Source of the DNA: Flavobacteriales bacterium
GTDB lineage: Bacteria > Bacteroidota > Bacteroidia > Flavobacteriales_F > PHOS-HE28
NCBI GenBank assembly: GCA_024640205.1
Contig: JAHEFL010000014.1
Location: 1-12,226, forward strand
Direction: 5' to 3'
DNA length: 12,226 bases
Each line of letters begins with the position of its first letter. Position 1 is the first letter of the stretch. The notes beneath the pieces are model-generated. The model had not been told where the DNA came from and searched no databases. It worked only from the letters and a program-made list of their open reading frames with translations. Below, one piece after another: positions 1 through 7,516 of the stretch. Position numbers and translations under genes: made by a program.

Positions 1-1794
1 CTCGGTTTCCCGGCCTTGTTGCTTTCCGGCGACGATCCGGTCGCACGACGTGTGGAGCGATATTCCTACGCCCGCTACGAGAGTGGCATGCTCGTGGAGC
101 GATCCGGTAACTACCGGCATCCACTCCGGTTCAACCTTGACCTGGGCACAGAGGCCATGCGCTTGTTCAACGAGCAGGGATACGAACACCTGGCCAAAGG
201 AGATCCCGAGGGAACCATCATTGTGTTGAGCCTGCCGATCCCATCCTTCCTGGACAAGGCCACCACCTTCAGCTACCTCTTCGCTGTATTCAGCATCCTC
301 CTGGCCATCGTGCTATTGGTGTTTTCATTATGGCGGGAGCGCGGTTTGCCCACGATGGGAATTGGCGCCAAGGTGCGTGTCGCATTGATACTCTTCGCCG
401 TGACCGGCCTGGTCATCTTCGGTTTCGGGGCGCAGCGCCTATTGGCGGAACAGTACGAACAGCGCTTCGACACCGAGATGCTGGATAAGGCCCGTTCGGT
501 GCACCAGGAGCTTCAACACCGCCTGGACGGTGAGCCCATATTGAACGAAACCCATGCCCCCTACCTCGACCATCTTCTGGGCCGCATGAGCAATGTATTC
601 TTCACGGACATCACCGTGTATTCCATCGATGGGAAAGTACTTTCCACCTCCCGTCCACAGATCTTCGGCGCCGGACTTCTGGGGGAGCGGATGGACGCCA
701 TGGCTTACTCGCAGGTCGCACTGGGTGGTATGAGCGCGTTCGTACATGAGGAAGCGATCGGGACCGCAGCGTTCAGTGCGGCTTACCTGCCCTTGCGGGA
801 CCAGGAAGGCACCGTGCTGGCTTACATCGCTCTACCGGGATTCGCCGATCGGTCGCAACAGGAACAGGAGCGCTCCGGTGTCCTTGTCGCCGTGGTGAAC
901 CTGTTCGTCCTCCTCTTCGCCCTCAGTGTGCTGGTAGCGGTATTCATCAGCTATTGGACCGCACGTCCGCTGGACCTGTTGAAGAATGCCCTGGCGCGGG
1001 TGGATCTGTTGGAGGTGAACGAACCGATCCGTTATCGGGGTGACGACGAAGTGGGCCAGCTCGTGGAAGTGTACAACAGAAAGGTGGAGGAGCTGAGAGA
1101 AAGCGCGGAACGACTTGCGCGTGGGGAGCGCGAAAGTGCCTGGCGGGAGATGGCCCGACAGGTGGCGCACGAGATCAAGAACCCCCTCACCCCCATGAAG
1201 CTGAGCATCCAGCACTTCCAGCGCTCCTGGGACCCCGACCTGCCCGACGCGCAGGAGAAGCTCACCCGTTTCGGAGAGGGCTTGGTACAGCAGATCGATG
1301 TGCTGAGCCGTATTGCCGGCGAGTTCTCCCACTTCGCGCAAATGCCTCCAGCTCACCCCGTGGTGGTGGATCTGCGCGAGGTCGCCACTTCGGCGATCCA
1401 GCTGTACCCTGGCGATGATGGTGCCTCTGTCGATCTGGATGCCAGCGGCCCGGTGGAGGTGCTGGCGGATAAGGAGCATCTGCTCCGCGTGTTCAACAAC
1501 CTGCTGAAGAATGCCCTGCAGGCCATCCCCGAGGAACGGGCCGGTCACATCCGTGTCCGGATAACCAAGCAGGGGCGGGAAGCCCTGGTAGCAGTCACGG
1601 ATAACGGCACGGGCATCGCTGCCGAACTGCACGACCGGGTCTTCGAACCCAGCTTCACTACGCGAAGCACGGGGATGGGACTTGGTCTTGCCATGGTGAA
1701 GCGCATCGTGGAGAATGCCGGTGGACGTGTCTGGTTCGAGACGCGCACAGGTGAAGGGACCACCTTTTTCGTGGCGCTGCCTCTCCGCCCGTAG
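1..1794 (+). CDS. NtrY-like transmembrane sensor histidine kinase (5' partial)
   Basis: The frame is open from the first base, so the N-terminus lies outside the window; residue numbers here count the TTG at 16 as 1. The protein is an inner-membrane two-component kinase that autophosphorylates a histidine and would pass the phosphate to a response regulator, none of which is in view. Hydrophobic segments lie near 84-105, 121-143 and 289-314. The stretch between the last two (about 145-288) should be a periplasmic sensor region. A HAMP-like linker follows (about 315-365). The H-box has the NtrY-type form AHEIKNPLTPMKLS with the phosphoacceptor at H385. The ATP-binding domain shows the N-box NLLKNA (N499), the G1 motif DNGTG (529-533), the F-box FEPSFTT and the G2 motif GMGLGLAM. 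All catalytic motifs are intact. The signal sensed is unknown; nitrogen control is only one possibility. Stop TAG at 1792-1794. Confidence 0.93.
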   Translation, partial: LGFPALLLSGDDPVARRVERYSYARYESGMLVERSGNYRHPLRFNLDLGTEAMRLFNEQGYEHLAKGDPEGTIIVLSLPIPSFLDKATTFSYLFAVFSILLAIVLLVFSLWRERGLPTMGIGAKVRVALILFAVTGLVIFGFGAQRLLAEQYEQRFDTEMLDKARSVHQELQHRLDGEPILNETHAPYLDHLLGRMSNVFFTDITVYSIDGKVLSTSRPQIFGAGLLGERMDAMAYSQVALGGMSAFVHEEAIGTAAFSAAYLPLRDQEGTVLAYIALPGFADRSQQEQERSGVLVAVVNLFVLLFALSVLVAVFISYWTARPLDLLKNALARVDLLEVNEPIRYRGDDEVGQLVEVYNRKVEELRESAERLARGERESAWREMARQVAHEIKNPLTPMKLSIQHFQRSWDPDLPDAQEKLTRFGEGLVQQIDVLSRIAGEFSHFAQMPPAHPVVVDLREVATSAIQLYPGDDGASVDLDASGPVEVLADKEHLLRVFNNLLKNALQAIPEERAGHIRVRITKQGREALVAVTDNGTGIAAELHDRVFEPSFTTRSTGMGLGLAMVKRIVENAGGRVWFETRTGEGTTFFVALPLRP

Positions 1795-1798
1795 CGGG

Positions 1799-1806
1799 TA
1801 CATTTG
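1799..1806 (+). promoter_or_regulatory. Bacteroidota-type -7 promoter box upstream of the enoyl-CoA hydratase
   Basis: TACATTTG matches the TAnnTTTG -7 consensus known for the primary sigma factor of Bacteroidota. It starts 5 nt after the kinase stop codon and 64 nt before the next ATG. I see no clear TTG -33 element at the usual distance. Transcription would start near 1812-1814, so the GATC repeat that follows would form most of the 5' leader. The call rests on the motif and its position only. Confidence 0.55.
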
Positions 1807-1815
1807 TCCAGCACA

Positions 1816-1861
1816 GATCCGATGATCCAACGATCTGACGATCAGAAAATGACCGATCATC
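1816..1861 (+). repeat. 8-bp-period GATC repeat with nested hairpin potential in a 5' leader
   Basis: GATC occurs at 1816, 1824, 1832 and 1840, exactly 8 bp apart, and again at 1855. The units are GATCCGAT, GATCCAAC, GATCTGAC and GATCAGAA. Two perfect stems can form: GATGATC (1821-1827) with GATCATC (1855-1861), and inside it TCTGA (1834-1838) with TCAGA (1842-1846). The outer stem ends 1 nt before the ATG at 1863. It could be a decayed tandem repeat, a translational control hairpin, or a short intergenic repeat without function. Confidence 0.6.
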
Positions 1862-1862
1862 A

Positions 1863-2651
1863 ATGTCCTTTGCCAACCTGCTCATCGCCGATGTTGATGG
1901 CATCCGTACCATCACGATCAACCGTCCCGATCAACTGAATGCGCTGAACCGCGACACCATTGATGAGTTGGACAAAGTGCTCACCGAAGCGGACGCGGAC
2001 AGGAGCATCCGGGTTCTGATCATCACCGGAAGCGGTGCGAAAGCTTTCGTAGCAGGTGCCGATATCAAGGAGTTCGCGCATTTCAGTGTGGAGGAAGGCA
2101 AGGCCCTGAGTGCCGATGGCCACAAAAAACTCTTCACGCATGTGGAGGGCATGAACAAACCGGTGATCGCAGCGGTGAACGGTTTTGCGCTCGGCGGTGG
2201 ATTGGAACTCGCCATGAGCTGCCACTTCCGTGTTGCGAGCGAGACAGCGAAACTCGGTCTACCCGAGGTAGGTCTTGGCGTGATCCCCGGTTATGGAGGC
2301 ACACAACGCCTGGCGCAGCTCGTGGGCAAGGGGAAGGCCATGGAGATGATCCTGCTCGGTAGCGCTGGAATGATGCCGGCTGCGGAAGCCCTGCAATGGG
2401 GGCTCGTGAACCACGTTGTACCGGCGGATCAGCTGCTCAGCACCACCTTGGAACTCGCCGGGAAGATCGCCCGCAACAGCCCCACCGCATTGGGTTCCGC
2501 GATCCGCGCAGTGAACGCCGGTTACGAACCGGGTGCCGATGGCATGCAACGCGAGATCGAGGAATTCGGCACGTGCTTCGGCACGGCGGATTTCAAGGAG
2601 GGGACGAGCGCGTTCATGGAGAAGCGGAAGCCGGAGTTCAAGGGTGAATGA
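1863..2651 (+). CDS. Enoyl-CoA hydratase/isomerase (crotonase family)
   Basis: This is a complete 262-residue protein, the usual length for a single-domain crotonase. The family hydrates trans-2-enoyl-CoA to 3-hydroxyacyl-CoA in fatty-acid beta-oxidation and related acyl-CoA pathways, in the cytoplasm, usually as hexamers. The CoA-binding and first oxyanion-hole segment is visible as AGADIKEF (65-71), and the second as NGFALGGGLELA (106-117). Both catalytic glutamates of true hydratases are present: E115 in GGGLELA and E135 in GLPEVGLGVIPG, followed by YGGTQRL. That favours hydratase over isomerase or dehalogenase branches, but the natural chain length cannot be read from sequence. ATG at 1863 is the natural start and has no Shine-Dalgarno sequence. 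The gene appears to have its own promoter (1799-1806), and no other beta-oxidation gene is adjacent. Confidence 0.93.
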   Translation: MSFANLLIADVDGIRTITINRPDQLNALNRDTIDELDKVLTEADADRSIRVLIITGSGAKAFVAGADIKEFAHFSVEEGKALSADGHKKLFTHVEGMNKPVIAAVNGFALGGGLELAMSCHFRVASETAKLGLPEVGLGVIPGYGGTQRLAQLVGKGKAMEMILLGSAGMMPAAEALQWGLVNHVVPADQLLSTTLELAGKIARNSPTALGSAIRAVNAGYEPGADGMQREIEEFGTCFGTADFKEGTSAFMEKRKPEFKGE

Positions 2652-2750
2652 ACCACGGATACACACGGATCAACACGGATGAATTTTCGTGCCCATTTTA
2701 TGTACCGCTCGATCGTCTTGATCGGTGTCCATCGGTGTCCATCCGTGGTT
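2651..2750. repeat. 100-bp inverted repeat, three 10-bp units per arm
   Basis: The left arm (2651-2680) is three 10-bp units ending in CACGGAT: AACCACGGAT, ACACACGGAT and CAACACGGAT. The right arm (2721-2750) is ATCGGTGTCC twice and then ATCCGTGGTT. The arms are complementary at 24 of 30 positions. The outermost 10 bp pair perfectly (AACCACGGAT with ATCCGTGGTT), and the two inner units pair at 7 of 10 each, with the same three mismatched positions in both. The arms enclose a 40-nt loop (2681-2720). The element starts at the last base of the enoyl-CoA hydratase stop codon and ends 8 nt before the flippase start. I recall similar CCACGGAT/ATCCGTGG repeats scattered through many environmental bacterial genomes, so this is probably one copy of a dispersed REP-like family. 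Confidence 0.8.
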
Positions 2751-2758
2751 GAACCAAA

Positions 2759-4249
2759 TTGAGCGCCCTCCGCAAACTTGCAGGCCAAACGGCCATCTAC
2801 GGGCTTAGCAGCATCGGTGCGCGCTTTCTGAATTACCTGTTGGTGCCTTTGTACACCAGCAAGGGCGTGTTCGAGCCTGCGGAGTATGGCGTGGTCACCT
2901 CGCTCTATGCATGGACAGCCTTCCTGAACGTGGTGCTCACCTTCGGGATGGAGACGACCTTCTTCCGCTTCACCTCGGATGAAAACACCCCCTTGGCCAA
3001 GGGATCGACAGGCTCCGTATTCACCACCGGAGCATATGCGCTGCTGTTCTCTTCCCTCGTCTTCATCCTGCTCGGCACTTCGTTCTCGGGATCCATCGCC
3101 AGTGGGATCGGCTTCCCCGCACACAGTATTTCGGTGCTGCTGCTGGTGGTCATCATCGGCATCGATGCGCTTACCACCATTCCCATGGCGCGGCTGCGGC
3201 AGCAAGGACGGGCTTGGCGCTTCGCAGCGATCAACATCCTGAGCGTGGTGGTGAACGTGGCGGGCAACCTCTTCATCTTCCTGTACTGCATGAAGAAGTA
3301 CAACGCCGGCGATACCAACGCGTTGATCGATGCCGTATACGACCCGTCGTTCGGTGTGGGCTACGTGTTCCTGATCAACCTCATCAGCACCGGCGTAAAG
3401 TTGGTGATGCTTTTGCCGGAGTGGCCGCCGTTCAAAGCCTACAGCAGAACGCTTTTGCGCCCAATGCTGGTCTTCGGAGCACCGCTGATGATCGCGGGAC
3501 TGGCTGGCATGGTGAACGAGACCGCCGATCGCATCATCCTGAAATACATGCTCCCCGAAGGTATCGCCGATGCACAGATCGGGATCTACGGTGCATGCTA
3601 CAAACTGGCGGTGCTCATCACGCTCTTCATCCAAGCATTCCGCATGGGTGCCGAGCCCTTCTTCTTCAACCACGCCAAGGAGAAGAACAGCGGCGAGACC
3701 TTCGCCAAGATCATGAACATCTTCGTCGCCGTGACGATGACCGCCTTCCTGGTGGTGATGCTCTTCCTGGACCTCTTCAAGTGGTTCATCCCCAACCCGG
3801 AATACCATGAAGGCTTGCGCGTTGTACCGATCTTGATGTTGGCCAACGTTTTCCTGGGCATCTACTACAATCAGAGCATCTGGTACAAACTCACCGACCG
3901 CACGCGCATCGGAGGCACCATCGCGTTGATCGGTGCTGCCATCACCATCGGACTCAACTTCGCGCTTATACCGGTGCTGGGCTACATGGGAAGCGCTTGG
4001 GCCACCCTGGCCTGCTATGCGGGCATGGCAGCGATCAGCTACGCATGGGGGCAGAAGCACTACCCCATTCCGTATAACGTATCGAAGGTGCTGCTATACA
4101 TGGCTGGTGCGGTGGTGCTCTGGTGGGGCGTCGAGCAAGTACCGATGAAGGGTGTTCTGAACCATGCGGTCCGCGTTGCAATGCTGTTCACATTCGTGAC
4201 CCTGGTTTGGCGGCTGGAGCGGCCTGCATTCAGATCTTTGACCCCATGA
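2759..4249 (+). CDS. Lipopolysaccharide/oligosaccharide flippase, Wzx-like (MOP superfamily)
   Basis: This is a 496-residue, very hydrophobic protein with about 12-14 predicted membrane helices along its length. The N-terminus ([13 protein letters not shown], then [11 protein letters not shown]) is typical of Bacteroidota polysaccharide-biosynthesis flippases. The family moves lipid-linked sugar precursors across the inner membrane for LPS, capsule or exopolysaccharide assembly. The start is well fixed. An in-frame TGA at 2750-2752 lies just upstream, so the TTG at 2759 is the only start that keeps the conserved N-terminus. There is no Shine-Dalgarno sequence, and the 10-bp inverted repeat ends 8 nt before the start. 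The stop overlaps the ATG of the dUTPase gene by ATGA, which indicates translational coupling. The specific glycolipid substrate cannot be inferred. MurJ is less likely given the family resemblance, but it belongs to the same superfamily. Confidence 0.88.
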   Translation: MSALRKLAGQTAIYGLSSIGARFLNYLLVPLYTSKGVFEPAEYGVVTSLYAWTAFLNVVLTFGMETTFFRFTSDENTPLAKGSTGSVFTTGAYALLFSSLVFILLGTSFSGSIASGIGFPAHSISVLLLVVIIGIDALTTIPMARLRQQGRAWRFAAINILSVVVNVAGNLFIFLYCMKKYNAGDTNALIDAVYDPSFGVGYVFLINLISTGVKLVMLLPEWPPFKAYSRTLLRPMLVFGAPLMIAGLAGMVNETADRIILKYMLPEGIADAQIGIYGACYKLAVLITLFIQAFRMGAEPFFFNHAKEKNSGETFAKIMNIFVAVTMTAFLVVMLFLDLFKWFIPNPEYHEGLRVVPILMLANVFLGIYYNQSIWYKLTDRTRIGGTIALIGAAITIGLNFALIPVLGYMGSAWATLACYAGMAAISYAWGQKHYPIPYNVSKVLLYMAGAVVLWWGVEQVPMKGVLNHAVRVAMLFTFVTLVWRLERPAFRSLTP

Positions 4250-4704
4250 GCAACCCGACCGAAGCCCGGACCCTTGTTCGTCTCGTGAACAAAAGCAAGC
4301 ACCCCCTGCCCCACTATGCTACCGAGCACAGCGCTGGCATGGACCTGCGTGCCAACCTCGATGCTTCCATTACGCTTGCGCCCGGAGCCTACCAATTGAT
4401 CCCCACCGGATTGTACCTCGAGCTCCCGGAGGGCACCGAAGCACAGGTCCGCCCGCGTAGTGGGTTGGCCTTCAAGCACGGCGTTACGGTGCTCAACAGC
4501 CCGGGAACGATCGACGCGGATTACCGAGGTGAAGTGGGTGTGCTGCTGGTCAATCATGGCCCCGTCCCCTTCGAAGTGAAGGATGGCGAACGCATCGCCC
4601 AATTGGTCATCGCACGGTACGTCAGGGCATCTTTCGAGGAAGTTCCGGACCTTCGCGCCTCGGAACGCGGCGCAGGGGGCTTCGGCCATACCGGCACGCA
4701 CTGA
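4246..4704 (+). CDS. dut: dUTP diphosphatase (dUTPase)
   Basis: The 152-residue protein matches the size of trimeric dUTPases, which hydrolyse dUTP to dUMP and pyrophosphate. This keeps uracil out of DNA and supplies the precursor for thymidylate. All five family motifs are present in order: AGMDLRA (30-36), RPRSGLA (69-75), [13 protein letters not shown] (87-99) with the catalytic aspartate D90, GERIAQLVI (114-122), and the C-terminal [10 protein letters not shown] (141-150) that closes over the active site. I chose the ATG at 4246, inside the flippase stop (ATGA), because the protein then starts at the expected distance from motif 1. The same frame is open further upstream inside the flippase gene but adds no family-like sequence. 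It is a housekeeping enzyme embedded in an envelope operon. The next gene starts 12 nt downstream. Confidence 0.97.
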   Translation: MSNPTEARTLVRLVNKSKHPLPHYATEHSAGMDLRANLDASITLAPGAYQLIPTGLYLELPEGTEAQVRPRSGLAFKHGVTVLNSPGTIDADYRGEVGVLLVNHGPVPFEVKDGERIAQLVIARYVRASFEEVPDLRASERGAGGFGHTGTH

Positions 4705-4716
4705 GAAAAGCACTGA

Positions 4717-5724
4717 ATGAAGATCATCGTCCCCATGGCGGGCATGGGCAAGCGGATGCGTCCGCACACCCACACAACCGCCAAACCCTTGTTGCCCATA
4801 GCAGGCAAGCCCATCGTACAACGCCTTGTAGAGGACCTGGCGGCCGTGGCCGGGGAAGCCGTGGAAGAGGTCGCCTATGTGGTGAACCCCGCCTTCGGTG
4901 CGAAGGTGGAGAACGAATTGTTGGAGATCGCCAAGCGCGTAGGAGCCAGGGGGAGCATACATTATCAGGAAGTTGCGCTAGGTACCGCCCACGCCATCCT
5001 ATGCGCAGAGAGCGCGCTGAACGGTCGCGTGATAGTAGCCTTCGCGGATACCCTTTTCCGGGCTGAATTGAAGCTGGACAAGGATTGCGACGGCGTCATC
5101 TGGGTGAACAAGGTGGAGGACCCCAGGGCGTTCGGCGTGGTGAAGTTGGACGACAAAGGCATCATCACGGAATTCGTGGAGAAACCGCAAACCTTCGTGA
5201 GCGACCTCGCCATCATCAGCATCTACTATTTCGCGGATGGCGAACGTTTGAGAAAGGAGATGCAATACCTCATCGACAATAAGATCATGGACAAAGGCGA
5301 GTACCAGCTCACCAATGCCATGGAGAACATGAAGCAGAAGGGCGCCCGTTTCAAGGCGGGAGCCGTGGATGTTTGGATGGACTGCGGCAACAAGAACGCG
5401 ATGGTGGACACGAACACCAAGGTGCTCGGTTTCCTGAAAGAGGAGAAAAGCTTGGTAAGCGGATCGCTGAAAAGCGTGAATAGCGTCCTGATACCACCCT
5501 GCTTCATCGGTGAAGGAGTTTCATTGACGAACTCCATCATTGGCCCGAACGTTTCCATAGAGAGCGGCACGGCGATCGCGAATAGTGTGGTACGGAATTC
5601 GATCCTGCGCGGTGATGTCCGTGTACAGGATGCCGTGATCGACAACAGCATGATCGGCGAACGCGCTATGGTGACCGGACATGCCATGGACCTGAGCATG
5701 AGCGACGATAGTACCGTTGGGTAA
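4717..5724 (+). CDS. Sugar-phosphate nucleotidyltransferase with C-terminal beta-helix
   Basis: The 335-residue cytoplasmic enzyme should join an NTP to a sugar 1-phosphate, giving an NDP-sugar and pyrophosphate. The N-terminal nucleotide-binding signature is clear: MAGMGKRMRPHT followed by AKPLLPIAGKP (residues 7-32). The metal-binding aspartate is probably D111 (AFADTLF), with a second acidic site at D222 in VWMDCGN. EYQLTNAM near 195-202 resembles the substrate loop of RmlA-type thymidylyltransferases. From about 248 the sequence turns into hexapeptide-like repeats (for example IGEGVSLTNSIIGPNVSI), consistent with a left-handed beta-helix as in long nucleotidyltransferases. I cannot tell whether the product is dTDP-glucose, UDP-glucose or GDP-mannose. 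It sits between dut and a TPR lipoprotein in a tight operon headed by a flippase, which fits surface glycan supply. Confidence 0.9.
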   Translation: MKIIVPMAGMGKRMRPHTHTTAKPLLPIAGKPIVQRLVEDLAAVAGEAVEEVAYVVNPAFGAKVENELLEIAKRVGARGSIHYQEVALGTAHAILCAESALNGRVIVAFADTLFRAELKLDKDCDGVIWVNKVEDPRAFGVVKLDDKGIITEFVEKPQTFVSDLAIISIYYFADGERLRKEMQYLIDNKIMDKGEYQLTNAMENMKQKGARFKAGAVDVWMDCGNKNAMVDTNTKVLGFLKEEKSLVSGSLKSVNSVLIPPCFIGEGVSLTNSIIGPNVSIESGTAIANSVVRNSILRGDVRVQDAVIDNSMIGERAMVTGHAMDLSMSDDSTVG

Positions 5725-5737
5725 GGCGCCGTAAACC

Positions 5738-7516
5738 ATGAGTATCCGCAACCTCTTGATCGCCTTGTCCACAAGCTTCCTGTTGGCGGCTTGCGGTAGC
5801 TCCAAGCCGGCGGCGGACAAGGGCACGGACACTTCGGGGGCGGATGCATCAGGGGCCGTGGACATCAGTGGCGATAAGCGCGCCGAAGTGATGCAGCTCT
5901 TCATGGAAGCCACACAGGCCCGCCTTGCAGGTAAGCCACAGAAGGCCATTCAATTGTACCAGCAGTGCTTGAAGCTGGATCCGCAGAACAGCGCGGCCAT
6001 GTTCGAATTGGGCAAGCTGTATCACCAGGCGCAGAACGGTCCGCAAGCGTTGGAGTACGCGCGCATGGCGGTGAGCGCGGACAAGAAGAACATCTGGTAC
6101 CGCTTCCTGCTCGCCGATCTATACCAGGAGGCCGGGCGCGCGGACGATGCCGTTGCAACCTATCGGGGCATCATCGCTTCCTGGCCCGATCGCTATGAAG
6201 TGTACATCGATCTCGCCAATACACTCGCCTACTCAGGAAAGGTGAACGAAGCGATCAAGGTGTATGCGGACATGGAGAAGCGGTTCGGGCTCTCCGAAGA
6301 ACTGATCATGCAACAATTCAGCATGCTCGCGGGGAATAACCGGATGGAGGAAGCAGAGGAACTGGTCCAACGTGCGATCGAGGCCCACCCCAATGAACCG
6401 GGATACCAAGGACTCCTGGCCGAAGTGTATGACCAACGCGGCGAAAGTGAAAAGGCCTTGGCGCAATACCTGAAAGCCGTGGAGATGGATCCAGGCAACA
6501 GCATGCTCCGGGTTGCCTTGGCGGAACATTATTACGGTGCCGGGAAGGTGGAGCCTGCTTTCGAGCAGCTGGAGGTGGCCTTCGAGGACCCTGAAATGGA
6601 CCTCGACACCAAGATGCAGGTGGTCATCGGCTTCTTTGAAATGAGCAATCATGAAGGCCTGGCACCGAACGATAGACCGGATCTCATTCGTCGTTCCTAT
6701 TCGCTGATCGAGGCCATGGAGCGCACCCACCCCGAGAGCGGTAAACCGCATACCATCCATGGCGATTTCCTTTTGCGCGACGGCGATTACGAGGCTGCAC
6801 GCGAGCAGTTCCGGATCGCGCTCCGCAGCGAGCAGGATCGATTCCCCATCTGGTCGCAATTGTTGCAGTTGGACCTCCAGCTGAACGACGACAGTGCGCT
6901 CGTATCCGATTCGGACGAAGCCATCACGCTCTTCCCCACTGTCCCGCAACTTTACCTCTACAAAGGCATTGCGCTCACACGAATGAATCGCCACGAAGAG
7001 GCGATCGAGACCTTCATTCAGGGCCGTGACCTGGTGGTGGATGATCGTGCATTGACCGCCCAGTTCTGGACGAGCCTGGGCGATGTGTACAACGAGGCAG
7101 GGCAGTTCCCGCGCTCCGACCAAGCCTTCGACAAGGCATTGGACCTGGACCCTGACAACCCGACCACACTGAACAACTATGCCTACTACCTGAGCGTAAG
7201 GGGGCAGTATCTGGAAAAGGCGGAGCGCATGAGCAAGCGGTCCAACGAACTCGCCCCCGGGCAGCCCTCCTTCCTCGATACCTATGCCTGGGTCCTGTTC
7301 CGCATGGGGCGTTATCCTGATGCGCTGATCTGGATCGAAAAGGCCATTGAAGCAGGTGGCCATGACCAGGGTGTGATCGTGGAACACCTCGGCGACATTC
7401 TCTTCAAGATCGGAGAGCCCGTTCTGGCTTTGGAACAGTGGCAAAAAGCCAAGATCCTTGGCGACGCAAGCGATGCGCTGGACCGGAAAATATCCGGCGG
7501 AACCTGGGTGGAATGA
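5738..7516 (+). CDS. Tetratricopeptide-repeat lipoprotein
   Basis: The 592-residue protein opens with a lipoprotein signal peptide: a short basic start, a hydrophobic core and the lipobox LAAC with the modified cysteine at C19. A Gly/Ala/Ser/Asp-rich linker runs to about residue 45. The rest is nearly all helical TPR-type repeats. Clear units include ARLAGKPQKAIQLYQQCLKL (61-80), the stretch around 112-148, EKALAQYLKAVEMDPGN (238-254), and the C-terminal ones near 443-475 and 511-540. TPR arrays are protein-binding scaffolds, so a role in assembling envelope complexes is likely, but the partner is unknown. The ATG at 5738 lies 13 nt after the nucleotidyltransferase stop. TACCGTTG at 5712-5719 misses the -7 promoter consensus by one base and could give extra transcription here. 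The TGA overlaps the ATG of the DUF4292 gene. Confidence 0.9.
   Translation: MSIRNLLIALSTSFLLAACGSSKPAADKGTDTSGADASGAVDISGDKRAEVMQLFMEATQARLAGKPQKAIQLYQQCLKLDPQNSAAMFELGKLYHQAQNGPQALEYARMAVSADKKNIWYRFLLADLYQEAGRADDAVATYRGIIASWPDRYEVYIDLANTLAYSGKVNEAIKVYADMEKRFGLSEELIMQQFSMLAGNNRMEEAEELVQRAIEAHPNEPGYQGLLAEVYDQRGESEKALAQYLKAVEMDPGNSMLRVALAEHYYGAGKVEPAFEQLEVAFEDPEMDLDTKMQVVIGFFEMSNHEGLAPNDRPDLIRRSYSLIEAMERTHPESGKPHTIHGDFLLRDGDYEAAREQFRIALRSEQDRFPIWSQLLQLDLQLNDDSALVSDSDEAITLFPTVPQLYLYKGIALTRMNRHEEAIETFIQGRDLVVDDRALTAQFWTSLGDVYNEAGQFPRSDQAFDKALDLDPDNPTTLNNYAYYLSVRGQYLEKAERMSKRSNELAPGQPSFLDTYAWVLFRMGRYPDALIWIEKAIEAGGHDQGVIVEHLGDILFKIGEPVLALEQWQKAKILGDASDALDRKISGGTWVE

Noticed and set aside
832..1863. 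A 343-codon open frame on the minus strand opposite the histidine kinase
   Set aside because: It lies antisense to intact H, N, G1 and G2 kinase boxes and has no domain-like pattern of its own.
2651..2750. The repeated CACGGAT units as a small CRISPR array
   Set aside because: The units are 10 bp and contiguous, with no spacer-sized gaps, and the right arm is inverted; there are no cas genes nearby.
2651..2750. The inverted repeat as an intrinsic terminator for the enoyl-CoA hydratase gene
   Set aside because: The 40-nt loop is long, inner pairing is imperfect, and no T-run follows the right arm, so it does not fit the standard pattern, though a weaker effect is not excluded.
2522..4060. 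A 512-codon open frame on the minus strand opposite the flippase
   Set aside because: Its translation is low-complexity, rich in His, Gln, Asp and Arg, with no recognisable domain, and it runs opposite a clear membrane protein. It is a shadow caused by G+C-rich third codon positions.
4123..4245. An upstream ATG extending the dUTPase by 41 residues
   Set aside because: The extension is entirely inside the flippase gene, is not dUTPase-like, and the ATG at 4246 forms a classic ATGA overlap.
7438..7512. An upstream ATG extending the DUF4292 protein by 25 residues
   Set aside because: It would bury the lipoprotein signal peptide inside the protein; the ATG at 7513 puts the lipobox cysteine at residue 19.
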